Assembly (NCBI RefSeq): GCF_015207665.1
Contig: NZ_JADEWL010000047.1
Span: 1-47,608, forward strand
Source of the DNA: Plectonema cf. radiosum LEGE 06105
Lineage (GTDB): Bacteria; Cyanobacteriota; Cyanobacteriia; Cyanobacteriales; Nostocaceae
Direction of reading: 5' to 3'
DNA length: 47,608 bases
Numbering within the stretch: position 1 is the first letter of the stretch; every line of letters begins with the position of its first letter. Positions 34,829-44,223 of the stretch are shown piece by piece. The translations under genes were made by a program, and so were the position numbers. Under the pieces are notes generated by a model. That model did not search any database, was not told the DNA's origin, and saw only the letters and a program-made list of their open reading frames with translations.

Positions 34829-36678
34829 TGGCACAGAAGAAACAACCTTCCGGAGAAATCCGCAGTTCGCAAGTTTTATCTACTTTTGGTCCCGGTTCAA
34901 TGGTAGATTTACCGAATTATTCCGTATTAATTAGCGGTTTAAATCACTGGCAGGGATACCGCAACCAACCAATTTACGAAGACCGTCTTGCTGCCAGAGT
35001 ATCCCAGCTTTTGGGTGTTGCTAGAATTGATATGTACGCACCACCTGCCGCCGAACAAGACCCCGCAGCACCGCGCACGGGTGTTAAAGCATTTACATTT
35101 CCGACTTGGTTCGTCGCCCAAATTGCCGATGAAAAGTGGATATCTGCGAATAGTAAAGAGTATCAAACAAGACCGATGATACCTTGGGTACGTTTAGTAC
35201 AGGGAAAATATTTGAGTCAACTGAGGAAAAAACATTCCGTTGTTCCAGTACGTTTCGTCCAAGCTTGTTTAAACGGCCATATAAGTGACATTGACTGGTA
35301 TCTTTTCGCCAATCCCGATTGCCGTAGTAATTGTCCTGCTCAATTATGGTTAGATGAAGGAGGAACCGGAAACGACTTCGCCGATATTTTTGTGAGGTGC
35401 GAGCAATGCAAAAAACGTCGTCCTCTTTCCGATGCTACCATTCCTGGAATTCTTGGTTTTTGTAAAGGAGAGCGTCCTTGGTTAGGACAAGCTGCTTCAG
35501 AAATTTGTACCGTTATTGATGGTAAAGGGCGCGAGAAGAATCGCTTACTGGTTCGCTCTGCAAGTAACGCATATTTTGCTCAAGCATTGAGCGTTATTTC
35601 AATTCCCGATTCCGACCAAAAACTCAAAGATGCCGTAAGCTTAGTTTACGAAGACTTTTTACAATATTGCCAAGATGCCTCGGAAATAGGTAAAGAACGT
35701 CGCAAGCATAAAGTAGCAAATGCATTAGAAGGATTTAGCGATCAAGTTGTTTGGGCAGAAGTGCAACGACGTTTGCAAGGAGAAACATCCCAGATCAAAA
35801 GCATTAAACAAGTAGAAATCGAAGCTTTATTATCAAGTCCCACAGAAATCGGTGAAGATGTTCCTGAAGGCGATTTTTATGCTCGCGTTCGTAAACTTGA
35901 TAACTTAAAGCCAAGCCTTAGCTCCCGTATTGAACGAATAGTATTAGTGCATCGGCTGCGCGAAGTTATTGCTCAAATTGGTTTTACAAGATTTGAAGCA
36001 GAAATGCCAGATATTGATGGCGAATTATCCTTAGAAGTACGTCGCGCTACCTTAGATATCGAATCGAACTGGGTTCCTGCGATCGAAAATAAAGGAGAAG
36101 GAGTTTTTATTGCTTTTCAAAAGTCAGCCATTGATAGTTGGAGACAACAGGAATCTGTAAAAAATAGAGGAATTGAATTACTCAACGGCTTTAAACAATG
36201 GTGTCAGCGTCGGGGAATTACAGAAGATGATGCAAAATTTCCCGGTTTACCTTATATAATGCTGCATTCGCTTTCCCATCTCCTCATTACAACAGTTTCC
36301 CTCGAATGCGGATATGCAGCAAGTTCCATCCGCGAACGCATATATGCAGGTGATTCCGGCTACGGTATTTTACTCTATACCGGAACTTCAGGTTCCGAAG
36401 GTACTTTAGGGGGATTAGTAGAAGTAGGAAAGCGCATCGAACACCATTTAGCAGCAGCCATCGAATTCGGACGTTTATGTTCAAATGACCCCGTTTGCGC
36501 TCAACACAAGCCCGATGATACTCAAGAAGAACGCTTCCTTCATGGTTCAGCTTGTCACGGCTGCTTGTTGATAGCTGAAACATCTTGCGAACGTCGTAAC
36601 GAATTCCTTGATAGAGCCTTAGTTGTGAATACAGTTGAAGCAGCAGATGCAGCGTTTTTTCCAGATGAGCTTGAGTAA
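34828..36678 (+). CDS. drmB: DISARM DUF1998 protein DrmB
   Basis: The 616-residue protein begins IRSSQVLSTFGPGSMVDLPN, the family start of DrmB. It has a Cys cluster at about 165-200 (CLNGH, CRSNCPAQLW, CEQCKK) and the DUF1998 end with LPYIMLHSLSHLLI, GYGILLYTGTSGSEGTLGGL and a second metal-type cluster (CSNDPVCAQH, GSACHGCLLIAETSCERRN). It partners DrmA. The expected next gene of a DISARM operon, drmC (a phospholipase D-fold protein), is not found: the following gene is convergent and unrelated. Confidence 0.92.
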   Translation: MAQKKQPSGEIRSSQVLSTFGPGSMVDLPNYSVLISGLNHWQGYRNQPIYEDRLAARVSQLLGVARIDMYAPPAAEQDPAAPRTGVKAFTFPTWFVAQIADEKWISANSKEYQTRPMIPWVRLVQGKYLSQLRKKHSVVPVRFVQACLNGHISDIDWYLFANPDCRSNCPAQLWLDEGGTGNDFADIFVRCEQCKKRRPLSDATIPGILGFCKGERPWLGQAASEICTVIDGKGREKNRLLVRSASNAYFAQALSVISIPDSDQKLKDAVSLVYEDFLQYCQDASEIGKERRKHKVANALEGFSDQVVWAEVQRRLQGETSQIKSIKQVEIEALLSSPTEIGEDVPEGDFYARVRKLDNLKPSLSSRIERIVLVHRLREVIAQIGFTRFEAEMPDIDGELSLEVRRATLDIESNWVPAIENKGEGVFIAFQKSAIDSWRQQESVKNRGIELLNGFKQWCQRRGITEDDAKFPGLPYIMLHSLSHLLITTVSLECGYAASSIRERIYAGDSGYGILLYTGTSGSEGTLGGLVEVGKRIEHHLAAAIEFGRLCSNDPVCAQHKPDDTQEERFLHGSACHGCLLIAETSCERRNEFLDRALVVNTVEAADAAFFPDELE

Positions 36679-36793
36679 TATAAATTTAGGTACGTGTAAG
36701 ATTTATCTTGTTTTCCATTGCTCATACAAATGTTTGACTCGAAAGCAGAAATTTACCATTTTAGAATCTTTCTCGCTGATATCTTGATAGGCA

Positions 36794-39700
36794 TTATGGA
36801 GAAGAGCAAATTTTGTCACAGAGTGTGCGATCGCTTTCGCTAACATTAGAGTTTGTTTTGAGATAATTCCTAATCCAATTACAACTTTTTTGTAGTAAAT
36901 TATTTAACTTAGCATCAAGGTTTAAAATTAAATCTTCGGGGTCAATACGCCATAGTCTAACTGTTTTATCATCACTAGCAGAAACAATTATCTTACTATC
37001 AGGGCTAAAACTTACTCCTAAAATCCGATTAGTGTGTCCTTCAAAAGTTCTCAAGAGAATGCCATCTCGATTCCATAGCTTAACTGTTTTATCATCACTC
37101 GCGGAAGCAATCATTTGACCATCAGGGCTAAAACTTATCCCATTGACTCGATCTCTATGCCCTGCTAGGGTTTGCGATGCCCCATCTTGATTCCATAGCT
37201 TAATTGTTTTGTCATCGCTAGCAGAAGCAATTATCATACCATCAGGGCTAAAACTTACTCCCCTAACTCGATCTGTGTGTCCTTCAAAAGTTCTCAAAAT
37301 GCCATCTCGATTCCATAGCTTAATTGTTTTGTCATCGCTAGCAGAAGCGATAGTTTTACCATCAGGACTAAAACTTACTCCCCAAACGCGATCGCTATGT
37401 CCTTCTAAGGTCTTCAAAAGCCTTCCATCCTGAGTCCATAATTTTATAGTTTTGTCTGCGCTAGCAGAAGCAACAATTGCTTCTTTGGGACTAAAACTTA
37501 CTTCGTAAACCCAATCAAGATGTCCTTCTAGGGTTCTCAAAAACGTCCCATCTAAAGCCCATAATTTCACTGTATTGTCAAAGCTGCCAGAAGCAATAGT
37601 TTTACCATCAGAACTAAAACTTATCCCCCAAACCCGATCGCTATGTCCTTCTAAGGTCTTCAAAAGCCTTCCATCCTGAGTCCATAATTTTACAGTTTGG
37701 TCGGCGCTGGTGGAAGCAATAATTTGACCATTAGAACTAAAATTGACTTCATGCACCCGATCGGTATGTCCTTCTAAGATTCTCAAAAGTGTTCCACTTA
37801 AAGTCCATAATCTCAAGGTTTCGTCAGAACTACTAGAAGCAATAGTTTTACCATCCGGACTAATACTCACTCCATAAACCCGATCGCTGTGTCCTTGTAG
37901 GGTTCTCAAACACTTTCCATCTACAGTCCACAATTTCACGGTTTTGTCAGAGCTACTAGAAGCAATAATTTTACCATCACGACTAAAACTCACTCCATAA
38001 ACCCGATCGCTGTGTCCTTGTAGGGTCTTCAAACACTTTCCATCTAAAGTCCACAATTTCACGGTTTTGTCAGAGCTAGTCGAAGCAACAATTTGACCAT
38101 TGGGGCTAAAATTTACTTCATAAACTAGATCGGTATGTCCTTCTAAGGTTGTCAAAAGCTCCCCATCTAAAGTCCACAATTTTACGGTTTTATCAAAACT
38201 AGCAGAAGCAACAATTGCTTCTGTGGGACTAAAACTTACCCCATGCACCCGATCGCTATGTCCTTCTGAACCTTCTAAGGTTGTCAAAAGCTCGCCATCT
38301 AAAGTCCACAATTTTACGGTTTTATCAGAACTAGCAGAAGCAACTATCTCACAATTAGGACTAAAACTTACTCCCCATACCCAATCACTATGTCCTTCTA
38401 AGTTTGCCAAAAGCTCCCCATATAAAGTCCATAATTTTACAGTTGCATCAGCACTAGCAGAAGCGATCATTTGACTATTGGAACTAAAAGTAACTTTATA
38501 AATCCGATCCGTATGTCCTCTACAGGTATTCAATAGTTTACCATCTAAGCTCCAAAGCTTGATAGTACAGTCGTCACTGACTGAAGCAATTATTAGACCA
38601 TCAGGGCTAAAAGCAACATCGCTAATTTCTCCTTGATGACCTACAAATTGATTATGCTCGTTAATTTCATAACTTGCTTGCTGTAGCCTTTCAATAATAT
38701 TTCTCTTTAAATTATCAGTTGGTTCTTGAATATTGCCTAACTTGACACCAGCTTTAACAGCAATAACCAAAGAACTTAACTGTTGTTTTAACTGTAATTC
38801 TTTTTGAGATAAAGTTAGTAATTCTTCGATTCGCTCAATTTCTTGTTGTTCTTGATGCTGACGGCAGGCTAAGATAAATTCAATTTCTTGTTGGCTAGTA
38901 ACACCATCACTTTTTTCTTGCAACCATTTCTCTGCTTCTACCAGTAAAGCCCCTCGTAACAAAGCACCATTATCTCGACCACTATTTTCCCAGATATCTT
39001 TTTCGCTACGTAACCGATCTTGCCATTTTCTAAATTCCCGGTCTTCCTCCATCCATTCTCGTAAGCGTTCCCATCCTTTAATTAAAGCTTCATGAACTAC
39101 CTCAACAGTTGGTTGTTCTTTAGAATCTTTTCCTGTAATCACCAAACGAGCTTTTAAATCACGTTCTACACCAGTTAATTTAGTTACTAAACCCCAGTTC
39201 TCCGAGCCAATTTCATCAAGGGTAGCTAGACGACGAGTATCATCTGTATTTTCTCCAAAGCGCACCAATTGAGTAAAGATATGTTGAGCTTGCTTCTTTT
39301 CTGTGTCATTTAGTTGGTTATAGACAGTTTCAGCATGATTAGCTAAGGCTTGCTTAACTCCGCCAATTTCATGGTACGCGGAAATTGTTAATTGACCATC
39401 GCTACGTTTTTCCCATAATTTTTCTAAGGTAAACTCTAACGAGGGCAATTCACCTTGATTATTTTTAACAGCTTCTAGGATAATTTGCGTTAGCCCATCT
39501 TGAATTTTTAATTTCGCTATTTGTGCTGGTTCTTCAATAGCTTCTTTTAATTCATCTGGATTCATTTTTAGTAGAGTCTCTGGCTTCCAATCTTGCAAAG
39601 CTTTACCTAAAACTGGATGAGATAGAGCATATGTATGGAAATCCGCTCTCAAGGTAATAACTAAAACAACATCTAGTTTTGGATTTTCATTTTTTATCTC

Positions 39701-40672
39701 TATTGCTCCTAATAATTGATCTAGGAAAATATTTATTTCATCTTCTAAACAAAGCGTGTAAAGTTCTTCAAACTGATCGACAACTATTAAAATTTTTTCT
39801 TTAGCTGAAATTTCTTGTAATTTAGATTCTAAAATTTTTTTTAATATTAAACTTCCATTTTTAAAATCATTTGCATATCTTTTAGCATTAATTTCTCGTC
39901 CTAATGTATCCATCTCTGGATCAAATAATTCGAGTAATGCTTTAGCAAGTCCGAAAAAAGGATTATTTGTTGGTCTGAAAATAGCTATCTTCCATGCTCC
40001 TGATGACTCTAACTCAGGAATCAGTCCGGCACGAATTACCGAAGATTTACCAATTCCAGAATTACCAATAACTGCTACTAAAGGTTGTTTTTGTACTGCA
40101 TTTACTAAAGTCCGAATAAATTTTTTACGTCCAAAGAAAAAAGGTACGTCCTCTTTGTCAAAAGCAAACAAGCCTTTATATGGGCATTTATCTGAAATTA
40201 AATTATATGAAGAGCTAACATATTCGCTATTTTTATGCTGTTTTCCTTCTTCCCATGCCCTTTTAAATTCAAGCTCATTATCCTTTAGCACTGTACTCCA
40301 TAGAGCCAGTTTAAATTGGTACAGATTTGCTTTAGAACCACGCTTAATTTTTCTTAAATCTTTAAGAATATTAAGCGGCTTCCCTTTTGCAAGCCAAACA
40401 TTATATATAGCAGAAAAGTGTTCGTTAGAGAATTTGAGGTTGCCTAAAATTTTTTTCTGCTTTTGAATGACTTCAAGTAATTCTTTTTTATTAGCACTGA
40501 CAACTAATGTCGGATATCCATTTTTACGTCCATCGCTCCAATTCTCTCGCACGATCCTTATTTCCCCATCGTCTGGATTACCTTCGCAGTTTTCAGGAGA
40601 AATAAGTAGAGCATAGATAAAAGCCCATGCTCGTTTTTGAGTATCTGCACCTAGTGAATTTCCATCAGCCAT
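36794..40672 (-). CDS. nSTAND-type NTPase with 14 WD40 repeats
   Basis: The 1292-residue protein has an N-terminal region of about 150 residues that I do not recognise. The signature CPYKGLFAFDKEDVPFFFGR (163-182), the P-loop GNSGIGKSS (203-211) and Walker B ILIVVDQFEELY follow, which define the nSTAND1 group. A helical part comes next (to about 660), then fourteen WD40 repeats of about 41 residues (for example LEGHSDRVWGVSFSPDGKTI), enough for two seven-bladed propellers. Several repeats are almost identical. Such proteins are thought to sense a ligand with the propeller and signal through the N-terminal domain. It converges on the DISARM operon with a gap of 115 bases and occupies the place where drmC would be expected. 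Confidence 0.88.
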   Translation of the reverse strand: MADGNSLGADTQKRAWAFIYALLISPENCEGNPDDGEIRIVRENWSDGRKNGYPTLVVSANKKELLEVIQKQKKILGNLKFSNEHFSAIYNVWLAKGKPLNILKDLRKIKRGSKANLYQFKLALWSTVLKDNELEFKRAWEEGKQHKNSEYVSSSYNLISDKCPYKGLFAFDKEDVPFFFGRKKFIRTLVNAVQKQPLVAVIGNSGIGKSSVIRAGLIPELESSGAWKIAIFRPTNNPFFGLAKALLELFDPEMDTLGREINAKRYANDFKNGSLILKKILESKLQEISAKEKILIVVDQFEELYTLCLEDEINIFLDQLLGAIEIKNENPKLDVVLVITLRADFHTYALSHPVLGKALQDWKPETLLKMNPDELKEAIEEPAQIAKLKIQDGLTQIILEAVKNNQGELPSLEFTLEKLWEKRSDGQLTISAYHEIGGVKQALANHAETVYNQLNDTEKKQAQHIFTQLVRFGENTDDTRRLATLDEIGSENWGLVTKLTGVERDLKARLVITGKDSKEQPTVEVVHEALIKGWERLREWMEEDREFRKWQDRLRSEKDIWENSGRDNGALLRGALLVEAEKWLQEKSDGVTSQQEIEFILACRQHQEQQEIERIEELLTLSQKELQLKQQLSSLVIAVKAGVKLGNIQEPTDNLKRNIIERLQQASYEINEHNQFVGHQGEISDVAFSPDGLIIASVSDDCTIKLWSLDGKLLNTCRGHTDRIYKVTFSSNSQMIASASADATVKLWTLYGELLANLEGHSDWVWGVSFSPNCEIVASASSDKTVKLWTLDGELLTTLEGSEGHSDRVHGVSFSPTEAIVASASFDKTVKLWTLDGELLTTLEGHTDLVYEVNFSPNGQIVASTSSDKTVKLWTLDGKCLKTLQGHSDRVYGVSFSRDGKIIASSSSDKTVKLWTVDGKCLRTLQGHSDRVYGVSISPDGKTIASSSSDETLRLWTLSGTLLRILEGHTDRVHEVNFSSNGQIIASTSADQTVKLWTQDGRLLKTLEGHSDRVWGISFSSDGKTIASGSFDNTVKLWALDGTFLRTLEGHLDWVYEVSFSPKEAIVASASADKTIKLWTQDGRLLKTLEGHSDRVWGVSFSPDGKTIASASDDKTIKLWNRDGILRTFEGHTDRVRGVSFSPDGMIIASASDDKTIKLWNQDGASQTLAGHRDRVNGISFSPDGQMIASASDDKTVKLWNRDGILLRTFEGHTNRILGVSFSPDSKIIVSASDDKTVRLWRIDPEDLILNLDAKLNNLLQKSCNWIRNYLKTNSNVSESDRTLCDKICSSP
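36950..38665 (-). repeat. Tandem 123-bp WD40-coding repeats
   Basis: Fourteen units of about 123 bp encode the WD40 blades. Neighbouring units share long identical stretches at DNA level (for example around 37960 and 38030), so unequal recombination can change blade number in whole units. Confidence 0.85.
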
Positions 40673-40715
40673 GTATTTTTAATGCCTATATTTTTAACAA
40701 TTATAACTCAGATGT

Positions 40716-40741
40716 AATGGGGATGTCCCCATATCCCCATT
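40716..40741. promoter_or_regulatory. Inverted repeat upstream of the WD40 STAND gene
   Basis: AATGGGGAT (40716-40724) and ATCCCCATT (40733-40741) are perfect inverted copies 44 bases before the STAND start codon, with further TCCCCAT copies inside the loop and at 40747-40754. This may be an operator or a structured leader. The rest of the divergent 269-base gap to the M23 gene shows nothing else I can name. Confidence 0.35.
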
Positions 40742-40941
40742 GCTGTCCCCATTAAAAAAAGCTTATTTAGCAAGGATTACAGGAATTTTATATCCCTATT
40801 GAGGATAGTTATTTGTCCCGATTTATAAGTATGTCATCGCAAAGCACAACTCAGTGTTGAGCGATAAATCAAAACCGTCCTGGCGATCAAGCCAAGACAA
40901 CCAGTAAACACATCTACCCACCAAATATTTGGAGAGCCAGT

Positions 40942-41847
40942 ATGCAAGTTTCACTTGAAAAATTTATCTTTGGGACTTTAATCACCGCCGCGCTGCTTCC
41001 AATAAATGTTAGTGCTGCCCCAGTAAATACTCTTGGTAAACTTCCTTGGCAAGGAGGAATCTCCGCTAAAGTATCCCAGACATTACACACTGATGGTTTA
41101 GGCAAATCAGCATTTGATATTGCCCTTCCAGCAGGGACTCCAGTCCTTGCACCTGTTGATTCAACAGTCGTCTGGTCTTGTATTGCAAAAGGAACAACAG
41201 ACCACCATGCAATTATGCTTCAACAAGCAAATAGTGACAGGAAATACACATTATTTCATGTTCAAGGCAATTCCAGCAATATCTATAAGAACCGTAATTT
41301 TCGTGCAGGTGAACAAATTGGTGTTGTTGCTGCTGATATGCCCAAAGACCGTAATTGTGCAGTAAGCTACGGTGTTCACCTTCACTTCGGTTTACCTACC
41401 CAGAACGAAGTCGTTGATGGTGTAAGTTTTACTAAAACATCTCCTGCTTTAAATACTGTGCTTACTTCTAGCAACGGTACAGCTACGTCACCACAACCGC
41501 CACAAGCTACTACTTTCCAATCTCCTGTTAGTAAATTGAGTGTTTCTGTACCCTCTGTTGACTTAACCATTCAAGCAAAAAAGGTGTCTGGTCAAAAAGT
41601 CTATTGGCGTATGTATCGCACTGCTGTTGGTAATTTACCCGCTAGATACTGGCAAGGAGAACAAGTGGCATCGAGCAATTCGTTAACCTTGCCTGACCTT
41701 GATGGCTCAGGGGATACCCTCAAAGGCGTTAACTATTATACCGTTGCTTCTCTATCGCCGATTCCCAAGGAAGATGTGGCGAAAATGCGAACATCGTGCT
41801 TTGCTTCAACAGGCGGTACTCAATTGTGCGATCGCGCATCGCGCTAA
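40942..41847 (+). CDS. Secreted M23 (LytM-like) protein with one zinc ligand missing
   Basis: The 301-residue protein has a signal peptide (about 1-26, ending INVSAAP) and a LytM/M23 fold with GKSAFDIALPAGTPVLAPVD (54-73), FHVQG (His 106) and GVHLHFG (His 146, His 148). In active M23 enzymes the first ligand is a His four residues before the Asp; here that position is Lys 55 (Asp 59 is kept). The site is therefore probably unable to bind zinc properly, and the protein may bind peptidoglycan or regulate an amidase rather than cut. Residues about 195-301 form a separate Cys-containing region. A terminator hairpin follows directly. Confidence 0.8.
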   Translation: MQVSLEKFIFGTLITAALLPINVSAAPVNTLGKLPWQGGISAKVSQTLHTDGLGKSAFDIALPAGTPVLAPVDSTVVWSCIAKGTTDHHAIMLQQANSDRKYTLFHVQGNSSNIYKNRNFRAGEQIGVVAADMPKDRNCAVSYGVHLHFGLPTQNEVVDGVSFTKTSPALNTVLTSSNGTATSPQPPQATTFQSPVSKLSVSVPSVDLTIQAKKVSGQKVYWRMYRTAVGNLPARYWQGEQVASSNSLTLPDLDGSGDTLKGVNYYTVASLSPIPKEDVAKMRTSCFASTGGTQLCDRASR

Positions 41848-41853
41848 ATCTTG

Positions 41854-41894
41854 AAGTAAAAGCCGTAGCGAAACTTTTGCTGCGGCTTTTACTT
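41854..41894 (+). terminator. Intrinsic terminator after the M23 gene
   Basis: AAGTAAAAGCCGTAGC pairs with GCTGCGGCTTTTACTT through 16 bases with one wobble, starting six bases after the stop codon. The T-rich part lies in the stem, so the structure may work in both directions. Confidence 0.75.
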
Positions 41895-41962
41895 AACAAA
41901 GACAATAAATTTATCACATAGTTAAAAATTTGTCTAACTCTCTTTTCTCAAGAGGTGCAGCC

Positions 41963-42514
41963 ATGAATCAGCATATCTTTGGAAAATTTGCATCAATAAT
42001 CATAATTTGCCTATGTTATTTTGCGGGAATCGGTACTGCGATCGCGGACACTGAAACTAACTCTGCACCAACGGAGACTGATGGTTCCAATACTATACCC
42101 CAGGATACAACATCTATCCAGCAAAACGGAGTACAGGTTAATGGTTTTGATGGCTTTAATGGTTTTACTACTCCTCTAACACCACCTTCATGTAATAAGC
42201 AATTATGTGGTTTTATAATGCTTAGAAATACTCCCTATGGAAATGAGAGTAATGCTGGAATTGTTTTTCAATTAGGAGGCTCTTCTGAAGATACACAAGC
42301 GGAATCTCAAAGACTTTTCGCTATAGCTCAAAAAGAAAAGCTCGATCAAGAATCTACTGTAATCCTAACCGAAAAGCTAGCAGAAGCAATCGAAAATAAG
42401 AAACCCGAGAGAGCCAAACTTTATGCAATTAGTCTTGCGAAGAGATTGGGATACGCTGACTATCGCCAACTTCTTAACGATATAAATAACCCAGCAGGGT
42501 TAATAAAATACTGA
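41963..42514 (+). CDS. Small secreted protein of unknown function
   Basis: The ATG at 41963 is preceded six bases earlier by AGAGGTG, so I prefer it to the TTG at 41930. It gives 183 residues: a signal peptide (about 1-29, ending GIGTAIAD), a Thr/Ser/Asn-rich low-complexity region, a motif NGFDGFNGFTTPL, a Cys pair (CNKQLC), then a helical C-terminus (LDQESTVILTEKLAEAIENK). I do not recognise the family. It lies after a terminator, so it is likely transcribed alone. Confidence 0.6.
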   Translation: MNQHIFGKFASIIIICLCYFAGIGTAIADTETNSAPTETDGSNTIPQDTTSIQQNGVQVNGFDGFNGFTTPLTPPSCNKQLCGFIMLRNTPYGNESNAGIVFQLGGSSEDTQAESQRLFAIAQKEKLDQESTVILTEKLAEAIENKKPERAKLYAISLAKRLGYADYRQLLNDINNPAGLIKY

Positions 42515-43029
42515 ATAAGCCGATCGCCTCCATTCTTATTCCTCCACACGTAGCAATATTGCAGCAAGGAAAATTTTTAAGCTGGTGGGTTTGATGCCAT
42601 CTCCACTGAGAAGATTGAGTTTATCGGTTTCGTCTATTAAGTAAGTACAAATAAATCTACTTATGTAACAAAATCTGCAACTCTCTAAACTCTTATACTG
42701 TTGGTTATAAACATAAAGCCAGCACAAGATACTTAGGAATAGCCCTGCCCTTTCAAAGTAGTGAAATTCAGAACGAAGACTGGTTATTTTGATCTTCAAA
42801 AAACCCAAAATATGAGCATAGGATTCAAGATGGTAGCACTGAAATAACGTATATTCGTTACTCACCTTAAGAGGGCTAGTCCTAGAATCATAAGAAAATA
42901 TTGTTCGGTTCTCCAAATCTCTGATAACTAATAAAAATTTACAACTGCTGGTATCTATTATCAGCAGTTCTTGTTTTACGGCTCACGCCGATTAAGAAGT
43001 GAAGTCTGTAAAATCAAAGATTTTAAAAC
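42515..43029. other. Intergenic region with a hairpin
   Basis: I see no convincing gene in these 515 bases. AACTGCTG (42943-42950) and CAGCAGTT (42962-42969) form a perfect 8-bp stem followed by CTTGTTTTACGG, a weak terminator-like element, about 60 bases before the next gene. The rest is of even composition and not repetitive. Confidence 0.5.
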
Positions 43030-43392
43030 ATGAAAACATCACGAGAAATAACCAGCGAGCTAAATCAATTTTATGGTTCAACTACTCTCTACAAACACTG
43101 GCTCGGTTTGAAATATACCGATGGTATAAAATACTTAGCTCACGAAGCCAATTGTTACTGGCTATTGGATGCGATCGCCTCACATCAAACAAAGAATTTA
43201 CTGTCCAATCCAAGACTAAGAGAATTCCAAATCTGGCATTTACAAGTTCAAGACAATTCCGCTGTTTTGATATGCGAGTGGGACACCAATCAAGAAGTAT
43301 TACGCCAAGAGATTGAATATACAGATTTCCCATTAAGCCATATCAAACTCTACTTGGTTGAAAAAGTCTTAATGCTTCCAAACGAATACTAA
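43030..43392 (+). CDS. DUF6876-like protein
   Basis: The 120-residue protein reads STTLYKHWLGLKYTDGIKYL, ANCYWLLDAIASHQ, REFQIWHLQV and YTDFPLSHIKLYLVEKVLML. This pattern is found in a widespread small cyanobacterial family (DUF6876), frequent on plasmids and in accessory regions and of unknown function. The ATG fits the family start. It is the first of five small plus-strand genes. Confidence 0.75.
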   Translation: MKTSREITSELNQFYGSTTLYKHWLGLKYTDGIKYLAHEANCYWLLDAIASHQTKNLLSNPRLREFQIWHLQVQDNSAVLICEWDTNQEVLRQEIEYTDFPLSHIKLYLVEKVLMLPNEY

Positions 43393-43428
43393 CGCGCATC
43401 ACACACTTTTAGCTATCAGGAGAAAATC

Positions 43429-43674
43429 ATGATTCAAGCGATTGGTTCAGAACAGATATTCGTCACAAATTTAGAAGAATTCATGAGTAAGGCTGACAAA
43501 TTTATCAAAATTTACTACTCAGGTATCAGCGACGAAAATCAAGTGAGAGAAATGATGCAAGAACTGAAAAATCTAGTATTAGACACAGACTTACAACAGT
43601 TAGAAATTGATTACCAACATAGCTGCGAAATTAACGATTTAATGGCAGATTACCATGATTCATCTTGGTGGTAA
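43429..43674 (+). CDS. Small acidic hypothetical protein
   Basis: The 81-residue protein is acidic and helical (SKADKFIKIYYSGISDENQV) and ends in HDSSWW. AGGAG lies eight bases before the ATG, a strong ribosome-binding site. It lies 36 bases after the DUF6876-like gene. I recognise no family. Confidence 0.6.
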   Translation: MIQAIGSEQIFVTNLEEFMSKADKFIKIYYSGISDENQVREMMQELKNLVLDTDLQQLEIDYQHSCEINDLMADYHDSSWW

Positions 43675-43760
43675 TTCTATTACTTAACGTACTGAAATAC
43701 TCCAACAGAAAGTGGGCTTACGCCCAATAGAGCAATGAAAATTTAGGAGATATCTATCTT

Positions 43761-44138
43761 ATGGCTACACGTAAATCCCCTACATCCAACTTTCAAGCAA
43801 TTGATGATTCCGTTCTCGGCGAGTATTCTGTTAGTAATTATTCAGAACGCTTGTACTCAAAAGTATACTACTCTATTCGTTCTTTGTGTGGAATCCTTGC
43901 CAAACGTAGTTTTCAAGATTTCAATTGGGATGTATTCAAAGAACGTTTCGCCTCGGACTTTGGAAAAGTTGAAGAACAGCGTTACTCCCTAGAGCAATTG
44001 CTTGAATTTGCTAATCGTAAATTTAGTAAAACTTTGGAAGATTTAGTAGTGCTAAATCAATTATCCTGGCAGCGCAGAAGAGAATATGCAGAACGTGTAA
44101 ATGCGAGCGTTAGTCCTCAAGTAGAAGCTGAGAATTAA
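43761..44138 (+). CDS. Hypothetical helical protein
   Basis: The 125-residue protein is mostly helical, with a Tyr/Ser-rich start (SVSNYSERLYSKVYYSIRSL) and a charged middle (FKERFASDFGKVEEQRYSLE). AGGAGA lies about eleven bases before the ATG. It belongs to the row of small genes on this strand. No family recognised. Confidence 0.6.
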   Translation: MATRKSPTSNFQAIDDSVLGEYSVSNYSERLYSKVYYSIRSLCGILAKRSFQDFNWDVFKERFASDFGKVEEQRYSLEQLLEFANRKFSKTLEDLVVLNQLSWQRRREYAERVNASVSPQVEAEN

Positions 44139-44223
44139 TCCTGGCATTTCAAACAATATAAAAGTGGGAATAAAGAAGATTTTATTCCCCTTTTTGTTGT
44201 CAAAAATTATTTGGGTGATATCT

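Noticed and set aside
36794-40672. Plus-strand frames within the WD40 gene
   Set aside because: They are antisense to repeated WD40-coding DNA and only mirror its periodicity.
42536-42916. Minus-strand frame of 126 codons between the secreted protein and the DUF6876-like gene
   Set aside because: It has only a TTG start, no ribosome-binding site and no recognisable family or motif. It might be a remnant, but I cannot support it.
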